Assembly: GCA_026225055.1 (NCBI GenBank)
Contig: JAMFSA010000122.1
Coordinates: 1 to 57,244, forward strand
DNA from: Mucilaginibacter xinganensis
GTDB taxonomy: Bacteria > Bacteroidota > Bacteroidia > Sphingobacteriales > Sphingobacteriaceae
Reading direction: 5' to 3'
DNA: 57,244 nucleotides
The first letter of the stretch is position 1; every line of letters starts with the position of its first letter. Below are positions 1-9,928 of this stretch, piece after piece. The translations under genes were made by a program, and so were the position numbers. Under the pieces are notes generated by a model. The model was not told the DNA's origin. It saw nothing but the letters and a program-made list of their open reading frames with translations, and made no database searches.

Positions 1-201
1 AACGCCCTGCACTCTGGTAAGTTTTGCTGAGGTTGGAGATATTTAGTATAGTTTCCACAGAAGATATTTAATGTTAAATGCTTAATGAGCTGTTTTGTTA
101 CTAAAATAGTTAAACAATACGCAGCAATTGTAGGTGAAGCACATTTATATCTCTTTATATGAAATGCCATTCTCTCCGCTGAGTATCGCAAAATGAATTA
201 A

Positions 202-235
202 AAGCCTGCAATTATTTTGATTGCAGGCTTTTTTT
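202..235 (+). terminator. Intrinsic terminator
   Basis: An 11-bp perfect stem (AAGCCTGCAAT / ATTGCAGGCTT) with a 7-nt loop is followed by a run of seven T. It would end a plus-strand transcript entering from outside the window. The 200 bases before it contain no convincing gene: the stretch is AT-rich and has no ORF I can support. Confidence 0.8.
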
Positions 236-300
236 GTTTCATGAGTTGCTCAAAATATGCAATAATTAGCAAAACTTAGTGTGATATTCATTGCGTCTTT

Positions 301-1302
301 TTATTTTAAGTGACAATACTTATTGGTAAGGGTTTTGATTAACTCAACTCGCTCAAGCACAAATTTTTGATTGAAAAACGTATTTGAAAAGTCGTCGAAA
401 TGCTCAATATGATAACCCATATAAAATATCCAAAAACCAAAGCTTAGATAAGGAATGGCAGCTATTTCATTTTTTGATAGTTGCCTTATTTCGCTATAAT
501 TTTCAATCAAAATATTAAATGAACGATCAGCTTCTTCCTGACTCATCCTGTTAAATATTACATTAACGGAAAGATGGAGCCAAAATGTCATAATATCATT
601 AACTAAATACCCTTTACCCAAGAAGTCAAAATCAAAAAAAGTAATCTTGTCTTTATCGTCAAAATGGAAATTTTTAGGTAAAAGATCATAGTGACAATAG
701 CCATAACTAAAGCATGAAAGGTCAAAACTTTCAAGTTTATGGATAACTTTATCTATAGTATCTGTAATCCATTGCCTTTGATCAGGGATATTTTTAAAAA
801 TTGGATTGAAAGATTTTAATGGCTGACGCATAGTCGTATTAAAATCATATGATTTACGTTCATACGGAAGTTTAATACTACAGGAAACATTATGAATTCG
901 AGCTAACTCCTTGCCAAAGTTAGATAACTGAGCATCGCTTAGCTGACTTATAGATAAACCTTTTGCATAGCTGAACAAAACGCCATATCTAATTCCTTCT
1001 GCTGCGTTGAATTCTAAAATTTGATCTTCATTTATTGTAGATATAGGGTATGAAACACTAATCCCCTGTAAATTAAGAGCTTTCAGAAAAGTTATCTCAG
1101 AGCGTATTTCTTCAAGAGATCTATGACTTTTACGATATATTCTAAAGACAAATTTTTTATCTTCAGTTTCTACCAAATAATGATCGTTTACACCTCTCAA
1201 TAAGTATTTGCACACTGAAATTACAAACCCGTACTTTTTTTGTAAATAGGTTTTTAATTCTACCGAAGATAAAGTAGAATATTGTGTAGGGAAAATAGGC
1301 AT
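301..1302 (-). CDS. APH-fold phosphotransferase (aminoglycoside phosphotransferase/SrkA-like family)
   Basis: This is a 333-aa protein with the aminoglycoside phosphotransferase/choline kinase fold. The catalytic loop is readable as H204-x-D206 with N211 (CHYDLLPKN), followed by the metal-binding FFDFDF at about 222-227. An N-terminal lobe with FVFRIYR at about 51-57 matches the nucleotide-binding strand of RdoA/SrkA-like kinases. It has no signal peptide or membrane segment, so it should be cytoplasmic. Members phosphorylate small molecules (aminoglycosides, homoserine, choline) or proteins, and the substrate cannot be read from sequence. It is transcribed divergently from the PUL sigma factor, with 173 bp between the start codons, and has no operon partner in view. 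An actual antibiotic-resistance role is not indicated. Confidence 0.8.
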   Translation of the reverse strand: MPIFPTQYSTLSSVELKTYLQKKYGFVISVCKYLLRGVNDHYLVETEDKKFVFRIYRKSHRSLEEIRSEITFLKALNLQGISVSYPISTINEDQILEFNAAEGIRYGVLFSYAKGLSISQLSDAQLSNFGKELARIHNVSCSIKLPYERKSYDFNTTMRQPLKSFNPIFKNIPDQRQWITDTIDKVIHKLESFDLSCFSYGYCHYDLLPKNFHFDDKDKITFFDFDFLGKGYLVNDIMTFWLHLSVNVIFNRMSQEEADRSFNILIENYSEIRQLSKNEIAAIPYLSFGFWIFYMGYHIEHFDDFSNTFFNQKFVLERVELIKTLTNKYCHLK

Positions 1303-1452
1303 GGCAGCTAAAATATAATAAATCCCTCAAATTACTATTGATTTTGCTCTGAAAGCATGCTGCAAGACCTGGAAATTTTAGAAAAGTAGGAATAAAGAAT
1401 ACTAAAATAAGTGTATTCCTTACAAATAACTACTAATTCTATAGACTTTGTT

Positions 1453-1460
1453 TATATTTG
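1453..1460 (+). promoter_or_regulatory. Candidate -7 box upstream of the ECF sigma gene
   Basis: TATATTTG matches the Bacteroidota -7 consensus TAnnTTTG. It overlaps an in-frame TTG codon (1458), which argues that translation starts at the ATG at 1476 rather than at that TTG. No clear -33 TTG is present at the usual 19-21 nt spacing, so the site is tentative. The gene could also be read by an ECF sigma with another consensus. Confidence 0.4.
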
Positions 1461-1475
1461 TCGAAATTATTATTG

Positions 1476-2060
1476 ATGCAAGTACAGGGGACGCCAGTTT
1501 TCACAGATCAGGAGCTGTTGGAAAAATTAAGGCAAGATGACGCCGACGCGTTTGAAAACATTTACAAAAAATATTTCTCACGCTTATACGCGCATGCATA
1601 TAAGTTATTGAAAGATAAAGATGCCTGTAAGGACATTATTCAGGAAATATTTTCACAGCTCTGGTTTAAAAGGCATACACAGGAGATTAAAGCGCTTGAT
1701 GCCTATCTGTATGCAGCAACACGTTTTCAGGTTTTCAAAATCATACGCTCAAATCGCAGCTATGAAAACCTGTTTGATGTTGAAGATGAGTTGCCTGCCT
1801 GTAGAAATACAGAAAGCGTAATCAATGAAAAAGAAATGGCCTTAACATTATTTAATGGAGTGGCCCAGCTGCCCGAAAAATGCAGGACTATATTTTATAT
1901 GAGCAGGATGGAATATCTATCAAATAAAGATATTGCATTAAAACTTTCTATTGCCCCTAAAACGGTCGAAAATCAGTTAACTATTGCTTTTCGTAAGCTT
2001 CGCGTTAATTTTCGCGATTACCTTCCTGCTTTAATATTAATGGCATATTGTTGCCGCTAA
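1476..2060 (+). CDS. ECF RNA polymerase sigma factor of a PUL (Bacteroidetes family 1)
   Basis: This is a 194-aa ECF sigma-70 factor. Region 2 (DDADAFENIYKKYFSRLYAHA) is followed by the core-binding segment ACKDIIQEIFSQLW. Region 4 (about 135-180, LPEKCRTIFYMSRMEYLSNKDIA) carries the helix-turn-helix with APKTVENQL. ATG 1476 is preferred over an upstream in-frame TTG because that TTG sits inside the putative -7 box. It is followed after 53 bp by the FecR anti-sigma gene and then SusC, the standard arrangement for trans-envelope activation of a glycan-utilisation locus. It likely directs transcription of the downstream susCD genes when the substrate occupies SusC. Confidence 0.93.
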   Translation: MQVQGTPVFTDQELLEKLRQDDADAFENIYKKYFSRLYAHAYKLLKDKDACKDIIQEIFSQLWFKRHTQEIKALDAYLYAATRFQVFKIIRSNRSYENLFDVEDELPACRNTESVINEKEMALTLFNGVAQLPEKCRTIFYMSRMEYLSNKDIALKLSIAPKTVENQLTIAFRKLRVNFRDYLPALILMAYCCR

Positions 2061-2113
2061 TTTTTTTTCTTTCCTTTTGGGGGTAAGTCGTCAATCTGTA
2101 CACTTACCTATAA

Positions 2114-3103
2114 ATGAACAAACAAAAGTTTCGTAAATTATCAGACAAGTTTCTATCAGGAAAAACTACTCCGGAAGAAGAACAAATACTGTTTGATTGG
2201 TATGACGGGTTCAAAAACGAACGGCTTCTTCCCGATGAGGAATTATCTGCTGAGGAACAGCAAGAGCTTTTTGCTGATATTAAAAATCGGGTTAGCGGCA
2301 ATGCTGGTATTAAGGAGCGGAGCTTATATTCTGCTTTCAGGATAGCGGCCTCAGTTATTGTCACCATATCAATACTTGGTTCCTGGTATGTTATTTATAA
2401 AAGAAATGTTGATAGCCGCGAAACAATTATAGCTACTGCTAAAGGACAGAAAAAGAATTTTACATTACCCGATGGTACAACGGTGTGGTTAAATGCCGAC
2501 AGCCGTTTAACGTTTCCCCAGCAATTCAATAGTAGTACAAGGGTAGTAACATTGGTGGGGGAAGCTTATTTTGAAGTAAAGCATAACGCTAAGCATCCTT
2601 TTATTGTTCATACCGATAAAATAGATATACAAGATATTGGGACAGTGTTTGATGTAAAAGCCTATCCCCATGAAAACAAAGTTGAAACATCGTTAATTAA
2701 AGGCGCGGTGCAGGTAAGCGTTTTGCAAGGGGATAAAAAAGTGGTGATGCTGCAACCGCAGCAAAAGTTTGTACTGATAAAAAGCGCCATTAATGATGAT
2801 GCAGCATCACATGACAGTAGTTTCGTTAACCATATAACCACAGACCCCGAATTACAGGTAGCGAGAGAAACGGAATGGAGAAAGGGAATCCTAAGCTTTA
2901 ACAATGAAAGCTTTTCAGATCTGGCAACGGAGTTGGAGCGGTGGTATAATGTAAAAGTAATATTTCAAAACCAGGCATTTAAAAATTACAGGTTCACAGG
3001 CACGCTGAATGGTGCAGGTTTAGATACCGTGATGGAAGCGTTAATGCTGAGCGAGCATTTTAATTACAGAAAGGAGGCTGATAATACCATTGTTATATAC
3101 TAG
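2114..3103 (+). CDS. FecR-type anti-sigma factor
   Basis: This 329-aa inner-membrane anti-sigma factor has a cytoplasmic N-terminal sigma-binding segment (about 1-70), one transmembrane helix at about 73-95, a periplasmic FecR domain (about 105-205, including GQKKNFTLPDGTTVWLNADS) and a C-terminal DUF4974/STN-contacting domain (about 255-327). In this family the periplasmic part senses the STN domain of the cognate TonB-dependent receptor, and the cytoplasmic part then releases the ECF sigma encoded just upstream. SusC follows 116 bp downstream and has an STN domain, which completes the relay. Confidence 0.93.
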   Translation: MNKQKFRKLSDKFLSGKTTPEEEQILFDWYDGFKNERLLPDEELSAEEQQELFADIKNRVSGNAGIKERSLYSAFRIAASVIVTISILGSWYVIYKRNVDSRETIIATAKGQKKNFTLPDGTTVWLNADSRLTFPQQFNSSTRVVTLVGEAYFEVKHNAKHPFIVHTDKIDIQDIGTVFDVKAYPHENKVETSLIKGAVQVSVLQGDKKVVMLQPQQKFVLIKSAINDDAASHDSSFVNHITTDPELQVARETEWRKGILSFNNESFSDLATELERWYNVKVIFQNQAFKNYRFTGTLNGAGLDTVMEALMLSEHFNYRKEADNTIVIY

Positions 3104-3117
3104 CATCTAATAATAAA

Positions 3118-3193
3118 GGGAAACACTAATAAAAGCATTTCCCCCGATTCAAATTTTAAAGAACCAGGTATCAATTGGCGTTGTCGCTGGTTC
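3118..3193 (+). promoter_or_regulatory. Two leader hairpins between fecR and susC
   Basis: The 116-bp gap before susC contains two potential hairpins: GGGAAA/TTTCCC (3118-3123 with 3138-3143) and GAACCAG/CTGGTTC (3161-3167 with 3187-3193). The second is followed by CATTTTA, which is a weak U-tract. They could partially terminate transcription between the regulators and the highly expressed susC, or stabilise the susC mRNA. This is inferred from pairing only. Confidence 0.35.
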
Positions 3194-3219
3194 CATTTTA
3201 AACAAATCATTACAATAAT

Positions 3220-6200
3220 ATGCAAAAAATCCGAAAGCACGAGCGGAGTTACAAGCTCGTGGCTTATAAATTCTTATTAATGACCAAACTGACTTTTATC
3301 CTGCTATTACTAACCTTTATGGATGTATCGGCAAAAGTCTATTCCCAGGATTCAAAAATTACACTCTCGCTTGAAAATGTTACCATTAGTAAAGCTTTAA
3401 AATCGATAGAATCAAAGTCGGCTTATAAATTCTTTTACAGTAACAGCCGGTTCCCGGCAGATAAGAAAGTAACGTTAAATGCAAAAGACAAAGCAGTAAA
3501 AGACCTGCTTGATGATATTTTAACTAATACACCATTCACCTACCACTTATTGGGTACTGACATTATCGTTATTACGGATAAAACCGCTCAATCATCGCCG
3601 GTAGTTATAAAAGGTAAGGTGATTGATGAAAAAGGGCTCCCTTTGCCCGGGGTAAATATACGGGTTAAAGGTACAACTACCGGTGTTTCAACCGCGCAGG
3701 ATGGTACCTATCAAATCACGGTTCCTGACGAAAATGCTATTTTGGTATACTCCTTTGTGGGATATAAACCGCAGGAAATAAGCCCTAACGGCCATCACGT
3801 ACTGGATATTAGTTTAAGTCCTGAATCAGGCAGTTTAAATGAGGTATTAGTTGTTGGTTATGGCTCACAGAAGAAAAGTGATATTCTTGGTGCAGTAACA
3901 TCATTTGATGCGAAAAACATTGCGGATAAACCGCTTGACAGGGTAGAGCAGGCACTGATAGGTGAAATGGCAGGTGTGCAGGTGCGGCAACAAACAGGTA
4001 TGCCGGGCGTAGGTTTAAGCATCCTTGTTCGTGGAACAGGCTCTATCACGGCTGGAAATGAGCCACTTTATGTAGTCGATGGTTTTCCGCTTGAGGTATC
4101 AAGCCAAAATTCTAATGGTACTTTTACCAATAATCCTTTAAATAACATTAGCCCTGCTGATATTGAAAGTGTGCAGGTATTAAAGGATGCCGCGGCAGGA
4201 GCCATATACGGATCACGTGCAGCTAATGGTGTTGTTATTATTACTACCAAAAGGGGCCAGGCCGGTAAGGTTAAAATTAATTTTAATGCGAATACTGGTA
4301 TAAGCTCGGTTTCAAAGAAACTGGATGTTTTAAGCGCGCAGGAATGGATAGAGCAGGCAACTGATGTGGAAAATACCAATTGGGTTGCTTCGGGAACAGG
4401 AAGAACCGCTGACCAGAGTAATGCAGAACGTGCAGCAATTTTGGGGCTGACGAATGGTGCTGTAAATACAACCTATATGAGCGATCCAAGGTGGACCGAA
4501 CCCGGTCATCCCGGCCTTACTTATGTAGATTGGCAGGATGAGGTTTACCGAAAGGCGCTTTTTGAAAACTATAACCTGTCGGCAAGTGGCGGCACTGAAA
4601 ATGTAAAATATTTTATATCAGGCAACTATCTTAATCAAAACGGAACACTGATCAATTCTAACTACATCAACTATGGCATGAGGGCCAATGTTGAGGCCAA
4701 TGCGAGCAAAAAATTGAAGTTCGGTATTAACCTGGCACCTACTTATTCCATCAATAACGCGCCAACTGCCGAAGGAAAAGATAATCAGCTGATGCACATC
4801 GCGCAAATGGTGCCGATTGTGGAGAGCTCAACCGGCATCAACTCCGGTGCTTATGGTACTCCAACTTATACATGGTCTAATGCCAAAGTGATCAGCCCTT
4901 ATGCATACCTCAAATCTACAGTAGACGAGATTAAAATATCACGTTTATTAGGTACCGCCTATGCTGAATATGAGGTATTGCCGGGCCTTGCCATAAAATC
5001 AACAGTAAACTATGATGGTATCAGCCAAACCACAAAAACATATATACCTGATTATGTAACTGTGGGTGCTGCATCTTCTTTAACAACTAATCCTGGTCTT
5101 TACTCATCGGGCTCGTACACCGTGTTAAGTCAGCAGGACTTTTTGAATGAGAACACCATCAGTTATAATAAAACGTTTGCCAATAAACATACCATCTCGG
5201 CAGTTGCCGGTGTTTCCTATAATATTGTGCATGATGAAACTGTTGGCCTGGCTACTGCCGGTGGGTACGCGAACGATATTATTACCACGCTAAACAACGC
5301 TATCCCAACAAGTGCCGGTGTAACTTACACCGGAACGAATACAGAGACAAACAATACGTTGTTCTCCTATTACAGCAGGCTGCAATATTCATATGAAGAT
5401 AAGTACCTTATTTCGGGTACGATCAGAAGGGATGCTTCTTCAAAATTTGGCGCAGATAACCGCTGGGGAACATTTCCGTCGGCATCGGTAGGCTGGCGGA
5501 TCTCGAAAGAATCTTTTTTTGATGATGTTAAGCCAATAAGCGACTTAAAGTTAAGGTTCAGCTGGGGAGAATCAGGCAATAATAATATTGGTAATTATAA
5601 TTCCATACCTACTTTATCAAGCGCTAATTACAATTTTGGCGGTAACACGCCTATATCGGCTACCGGCCAGGTAGTGTCGGGCTTAGCTAATCCCAATCTT
5701 AAATGGGAAACATCAACAACCTACAATGCAGGCATTGATGTGAGCTTCCTGGGAGGGCGCATCAATTTAACGGCAGACGCTTATAATAAGAAAAACAGCG
5801 ATTTACTGTTAAATCTGCCTGTATTGGCAGCCAGCGGCTTTACCACAAGCTTGCAAAATATAGGAGCTGTAGTAAACAAAGGTTTGGAACTTAGCCTGAA
5901 TACCATCAATATTAAACGGCAGAATTTCCAGTGGTCAATGAATACCAATATAGCGTTCAATAAAAACACAGTGACCGCGCTGGGGCCGGGTAATGCTACT
6001 ATACAGATCTCTTCGGCCTATAGTGGGAGCAATGCACCTTATTTATTGGAGAAAGGGTTACCAGAGTTTAGTTATTACGTAACTAAAGTTGAGGGCATTC
6101 TTACTGCCGCGGATATTGCAAATCCTAAAGTTGCCAAAATAGCAGGCGAAACGGTTGGCGACCCAAAGTATTATGATGCTAACAATGATGGTGTTATTAA

Positions 6201-6750
6201 TGCCAGCGATCGCGTTGTAGACGGCCACCCAAGCCCTAATTATACCTGGGGCTGGACAAATACATTCCGCTACCATGATTTTGATTTAAGCGTACTGGTT
6301 TACGGTCAGCATGGCGGCTCTATATTATCCTATTTTGGAAGAGCTATTGATGTAGCCGGCAGTACATCTCAAAATTTACTGGGTGTATGGAATAACCGAT
6401 GGACACCACAAAACCAAAATTACAACGCGCCGAGAGGAAAACTTGATCCTACTTATACAGTGCCTTACGTAACATCCGACTGGATCTATTCAACCGATTT
6501 CATCAGGGTACAAAATATCACATTAGGGTATAACCTTAAAAGCCTTTTCCCTAACTCAAAAGCCATTAGCGGAGCGAGAGTGTACGTTACCCTTGAAAAT
6601 TATTTCGGGCATGATAAATATACAGGAGGCGTAAATCCGGAAGCGCAGAATACTAACGTAAGCGGTAACAGCAGCTATGCAGTTCCTGGTGACTATGGTT
6701 CGATGCCATTAAGCAAAACCGCATCACTGGGGGTAAACTTTAGCTTTTAA
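3220..6750 (+). CDS. susC: SusC/RagA-family TonB-dependent outer-membrane receptor with STN domain
   Basis: This 1176-aa protein imports oligosaccharides across the outer membrane with TonB energy. Domains in order are a signal peptide (to about 43, ending near AKVYSQ), a secretin/TonB short N-terminal (STN) domain at about 45-115 that signals to FecR, a carboxypeptidase-D regulatory-like barrel at about 127-210, the SusC linker SLNEVLVVGYG at about 205-215, a plug (about 220-340), and a 22-strand barrel ending in the aromatic residue F1176. A Ca-binding-like loop (DANNDGVINASD) lies in the late barrel, as is common in this family. SusD follows after 16 bp. The length is normal for SusC proteins. 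Confidence 0.95.
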   Translation: MQKIRKHERSYKLVAYKFLLMTKLTFILLLLTFMDVSAKVYSQDSKITLSLENVTISKALKSIESKSAYKFFYSNSRFPADKKVTLNAKDKAVKDLLDDILTNTPFTYHLLGTDIIVITDKTAQSSPVVIKGKVIDEKGLPLPGVNIRVKGTTTGVSTAQDGTYQITVPDENAILVYSFVGYKPQEISPNGHHVLDISLSPESGSLNEVLVVGYGSQKKSDILGAVTSFDAKNIADKPLDRVEQALIGEMAGVQVRQQTGMPGVGLSILVRGTGSITAGNEPLYVVDGFPLEVSSQNSNGTFTNNPLNNISPADIESVQVLKDAAAGAIYGSRAANGVVIITTKRGQAGKVKINFNANTGISSVSKKLDVLSAQEWIEQATDVENTNWVASGTGRTADQSNAERAAILGLTNGAVNTTYMSDPRWTEPGHPGLTYVDWQDEVYRKALFENYNLSASGGTENVKYFISGNYLNQNGTLINSNYINYGMRANVEANASKKLKFGINLAPTYSINNAPTAEGKDNQLMHIAQMVPIVESSTGINSGAYGTPTYTWSNAKVISPYAYLKSTVDEIKISRLLGTAYAEYEVLPGLAIKSTVNYDGISQTTKTYIPDYVTVGAASSLTTNPGLYSSGSYTVLSQQDFLNENTISYNKTFANKHTISAVAGVSYNIVHDETVGLATAGGYANDIITTLNNAIPTSAGVTYTGTNTETNNTLFSYYSRLQYSYEDKYLISGTIRRDASSKFGADNRWGTFPSASVGWRISKESFFDDVKPISDLKLRFSWGESGNNNIGNYNSIPTLSSANYNFGGNTPISATGQVVSGLANPNLKWETSTTYNAGIDVSFLGGRINLTADAYNKKNSDLLLNLPVLAASGFTTSLQNIGAVVNKGLELSLNTINIKRQNFQWSMNTNIAFNKNTVTALGPGNATIQISSAYSGSNAPYLLEKGLPEFSYYVTKVEGILTAADIANPKVAKIAGETVGDPKYYDANNDGVINASDRVVDGHPSPNYTWGWTNTFRYHDFDLSVLVYGQHGGSILSYFGRAIDVAGSTSQNLLGVWNNRWTPQNQNYNAPRGKLDPTYTVPYVTSDWIYSTDFIRVQNITLGYNLKSLFPNSKAISGARVYVTLENYFGHDKYTGGVNPEAQNTNVSGNSSYAVPGDYGSMPLSKTASLGVNFSF

Positions 6751-6766
6751 TTCTTAACTGTCAACA

Positions 6767-8257
6767 ATGAAAATAAAAATATATTTATTACTGGTTTTAG
6801 CAATCGCTATAACCAGTTGCAATAAACAGCTTGACCAGCAACCAGTCTCCAGCCTTGCCACCACTAATTTTTATAGTGATAACAATGATTTTTTGCAAGC
6901 TGTTAACGGCGTATACTCCCAGTTAAAAACATATCCCGATCAAGTGATGTGGCTGGATGAAATGCGAAGTGACAACATCAACGCCATATCGGATGGAACA
7001 CGTGACTGGGATGGCATCAATGATTTTTATCCCACCATTGCTTCCACCGCGTTTTTGTCGACTGCATGGAATAATAATTTCAACGGTATCTATAATGCTA
7101 ATACAGTGCTGGATGCGCTTTCTACCAAAAGCAGCGTGATCGGCAGCGCCACTTTAGCTACCCGTTATACTGCGGAATGCCGTTTTTTAAGAGCATTTTA
7201 TTATTTTCAGTTAGTTCGTTTATTTGGGAAAGTGCCGCTTATATCAAAGCCACTTACGGCCAGCCAGGTTACTACTGTTGGCCGTAGTGCTGTTGCTGAT
7301 GTTTATAGCTTAATCATTAGCGATCTGCAATATGCGGCTGCAAACCTGCCAACATCATACACAGGCAGCAGTATTGGCCGTGCAACAGCTTACGCAGCTG
7401 ATGGTTTATTAGGCTTGGTTTATCTCACCCGCTCCGGCCCAACTTATGGGGTTGACGGACCCGGACTGGCAAGCAATGAATATGACAAAGCACTTGCTCT
7501 TTTCAATACGGTAATTAACAGTAACCAATATAGTTTTGCAAGCAGTTACCCTTCTATATTTTCTTATACTAATGAAGATAATGCGGAGGTTTTGTTTGAT
7601 GTGCAGTATGCTACCAGCCTAAATGGTGGTAGTTATCCGAGTGACCTGGTTCCTGTTGCTTATTGGACCAGTCTGGGCATTTCCAATACCTATGGTAATG
7701 GCTATGCTACCAGCACATTCACGGTAAGCAATAACTTAAAAAATTCTTATACTACCAATACCATAAGTGGTACAGATATCCGGTATCCATTTAACATAGC
7801 AACTACTTATACGGCGGGCCCTTTCATTCAGAAGTATATTGATGTTACGAAAAAAGGCACCAGTGGCACCGATTGGCCGATCAACTTTATTGTTTTGCGC
7901 TATACCGATATATTGCTGATGAAAGCCGAATGTATCCTGAACGGCGCTTCAGGATCGCAGGCAGCTGTTGACTCAATTGTTAACCAGGTAAGAACACGGG
8001 CAGGCGTAGGCGCGCTATCAAACGTAAACCTGGCCACCTTGATGGAAGAACGCCGCCGCGAATTTGTTGGTGAAGGGCTGCGCTGGAACGACCTGGTGCG
8101 CGAAGGCTTGGCTGTAACTAGCATGAACGCCTGGATCACCAGCGACGCATTAAAAAACATCGATACGGTTATCCCCGATTATATAATCTATCCGGTACCT
8201 GCAACGCAATTGCAAACCCAACCGGGCTTATACACACAAAATGCCGGCTATAATTAA
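6767..8257 (+). CDS. susD: SusD/RagB-family glycan-binding lipoprotein
   Basis: This 496-aa outer-membrane surface lipoprotein caps SusC and binds the glycan. The signal peptide ends in a lipobox (AITSC), with Cys18 as the lipidated residue. The body shows the SusD/RagB pattern: a TPR-like N-terminal half with FLRAFYYFQLVRLFGKVPL at about 143-161, and the C-terminal signature (LLMKAECILNGA, then ERRREFVGEGLRWNDLVR). It lies 16 bp after susC and is certainly cotranscribed. The enzymes that follow (sulfatase, GH106, GH28, CE12) define the likely ligand as a rhamnogalacturonan-type glycan. Confidence 0.95.
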   Translation: MKIKIYLLLVLAIAITSCNKQLDQQPVSSLATTNFYSDNNDFLQAVNGVYSQLKTYPDQVMWLDEMRSDNINAISDGTRDWDGINDFYPTIASTAFLSTAWNNNFNGIYNANTVLDALSTKSSVIGSATLATRYTAECRFLRAFYYFQLVRLFGKVPLISKPLTASQVTTVGRSAVADVYSLIISDLQYAAANLPTSYTGSSIGRATAYAADGLLGLVYLTRSGPTYGVDGPGLASNEYDKALALFNTVINSNQYSFASSYPSIFSYTNEDNAEVLFDVQYATSLNGGSYPSDLVPVAYWTSLGISNTYGNGYATSTFTVSNNLKNSYTTNTISGTDIRYPFNIATTYTAGPFIQKYIDVTKKGTSGTDWPINFIVLRYTDILLMKAECILNGASGSQAAVDSIVNQVRTRAGVGALSNVNLATLMEERRREFVGEGLRWNDLVREGLAVTSMNAWITSDALKNIDTVIPDYIIYPVPATQLQTQPGLYTQNAGYN

Positions 8258-8318
8258 TAGCCGTTTAGCTCAACTAATTGTGAAGCCGTAATTTTTTTTG
8301 AAAATACAATAAACTCCT

Positions 8319-9926
8319 ATGAAAGCGACATCTTATATATTACTCGTTCTTACATTGCTCGGTGGTGTTAATACCGTATCCGCGCAGCAAAAAACTAACA
8401 AGCCTAATATTATTATCATTCTTGCCGATGATATGGGCTATTCTGATATTGGTTGTTATGGCGCTGAGACGCAAACACCAAATCTGGATGACCTGGCAAA
8501 GAACGGCCTGCGCATGACCCAGTTTTACAATGCCTCGCGTTGTTGCCCAACACGTGCATCATTACTTACAGGCCTATACCAGCACCAGGCAGGCGTTGGT
8601 GATATGGTAAATCACCGCGATGTGCCCGCTTACCAGGGTTACCTGAATAATAATTGCGTTACCATAGCCGAAGCGCTTAAAGCAGGCGGCTATAATACCT
8701 TGATGGCCGGTAAATGGCACGTAGGAACCGATACTGCACACTGGCCCGTTAAACGCGGTTTCGATCATTATTTTGGTTTGATTGATGGCGCAAGCAGTTA
8801 TTTCACCCCAACTATGCCGTATCGCCCTAACCAAAAACTGACTATTGCTTTAGATAATAAGGAGTTTACGCCAGGGCCGGGATGGTATTCAACCAATGCT
8901 TATGCTGATTATGCTATTAAGTTTATTGAAGGGAATAAGAAAACAAATAAGCCATTCTTTTTATACATGGCCTTCACCAGCCCGCATTGGCCAATTCAGG
9001 CATTGCCCGAGGATATAGCTAAATATAAAGGCAAGTACATGAAAGGCTGGGACAGGCTGCGCGAGGAACGCCTGGCACGCCAAAAGGCATCGGGTATAAT
9101 GGATAAAGATGAGCAGCTTTCACCGCGTGATAAAAGCATCCCCGAATGGGATAGTTTAACTCCGGAACAGAAAGAACAATTTGATACCAAAATGGCTGTT
9201 TACGCGGCAATGGTTGACCGTATGGATCAGAATATTGGCCGTATCAGGCAAAAGCTAAAGGAATTAGGTGAAGATAAAAACACGGTGATCATGTTCCTGT
9301 CTGATAACGGAGCCAGCAACGAAAGTATTAAGGGCCGTGGTTTTACACCGGAAGTATTGGCAGCTAATTATAAACCGGCCACTGATCCAACTTCATTTAC
9401 TGCGTATGAAACCCTGGGCGCAAATGTTAGCAATACACCTTTTCGCTTGTTTAAGCACTGGGAGTACGAGGGCGGTACAGCCACACCTTTTATTGCATAT
9501 TATCCCGGTGTAATTAAGCCCGGCCGTATTGAGCGCCAGCCTGCACATATTATCGATTTGATGGCAACCTGTCTTGATCTGGCCGGTGTATCATACCCTA
9601 AAACGTATAAAGGAAATGTAATTACGCCTACAGAAGGTGTGAGCCTGGTTCCTTTATTTAAAGGGCAGCCATGGACAGGCCATAAAGGGCTATTTTTTGA
9701 ACACGAAGGAAACCGCGCGGTAAGGCAGGGCGATTGGAAACTCGTATCACAGCGCCCGGCAAATAAATGGGAACTCTACAATGTAAAAACAGACCGCTCT
9801 GAAGGAAATGACCTGAGTGCATCTTATCCTGATAAAGTGGCGGAGCTATCGGCTTTATATAATGATTGGGCAGCACGTGCCAATGTTGTTCCGTTCGATC
9901 AGTTAGGTAAATCTAAAGGCGAATAA
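8319..9926 (+). CDS. Secreted formylglycine-dependent sulfatase (arylsulfatase family S1)
   Basis: This 535-aa protein has a signal peptide (about 1-22) and an alkaline-phosphatase-like sulfatase fold. The metal-binding start PNIIIILADDMGYSDIG supplies D37/D38. The activation motif C75-C-P-T-R-A-S-L-L-T-G is the C-x-P-x-R type, so C75 would be oxidised to formylglycine by a maturase encoded elsewhere. MAGKWHVG (about 130-137) and FLSDNGASNE (about 328-337) are the other conserved blocks. It removes sulfate esters from a glycan. Its place directly after susD, 2 bp before the GH106 gene, implies that the PUL substrate is at least partly sulfated, which is unusual for a pectin-type locus. Confidence 0.92.
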   Translation: MKATSYILLVLTLLGGVNTVSAQQKTNKPNIIIILADDMGYSDIGCYGAETQTPNLDDLAKNGLRMTQFYNASRCCPTRASLLTGLYQHQAGVGDMVNHRDVPAYQGYLNNNCVTIAEALKAGGYNTLMAGKWHVGTDTAHWPVKRGFDHYFGLIDGASSYFTPTMPYRPNQKLTIALDNKEFTPGPGWYSTNAYADYAIKFIEGNKKTNKPFFLYMAFTSPHWPIQALPEDIAKYKGKYMKGWDRLREERLARQKASGIMDKDEQLSPRDKSIPEWDSLTPEQKEQFDTKMAVYAAMVDRMDQNIGRIRQKLKELGEDKNTVIMFLSDNGASNESIKGRGFTPEVLAANYKPATDPTSFTAYETLGANVSNTPFRLFKHWEYEGGTATPFIAYYPGVIKPGRIERQPAHIIDLMATCLDLAGVSYPKTYKGNVITPTEGVSLVPLFKGQPWTGHKGLFFEHEGNRAVRQGDWKLVSQRPANKWELYNVKTDRSEGNDLSASYPDKVAELSALYNDWAARANVVPFDQLGKSKGE

Positions 9927-9928
9927 CC

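Noticed and set aside
150..185. A CTCTCCGCT end resembling a tRNA-Ser 3' terminus
   Set aside because: There is no T-loop (GTTCRA), no anticodon arm and no matching acceptor strand, so it is neither a tRNA nor a supportable attachment site.
301..1302. Antibiotic-resistance call for the APH-fold protein
   Set aside because: The fold is shared by many housekeeping kinases, and nothing in the sequence or context shows aminoglycoside specificity.
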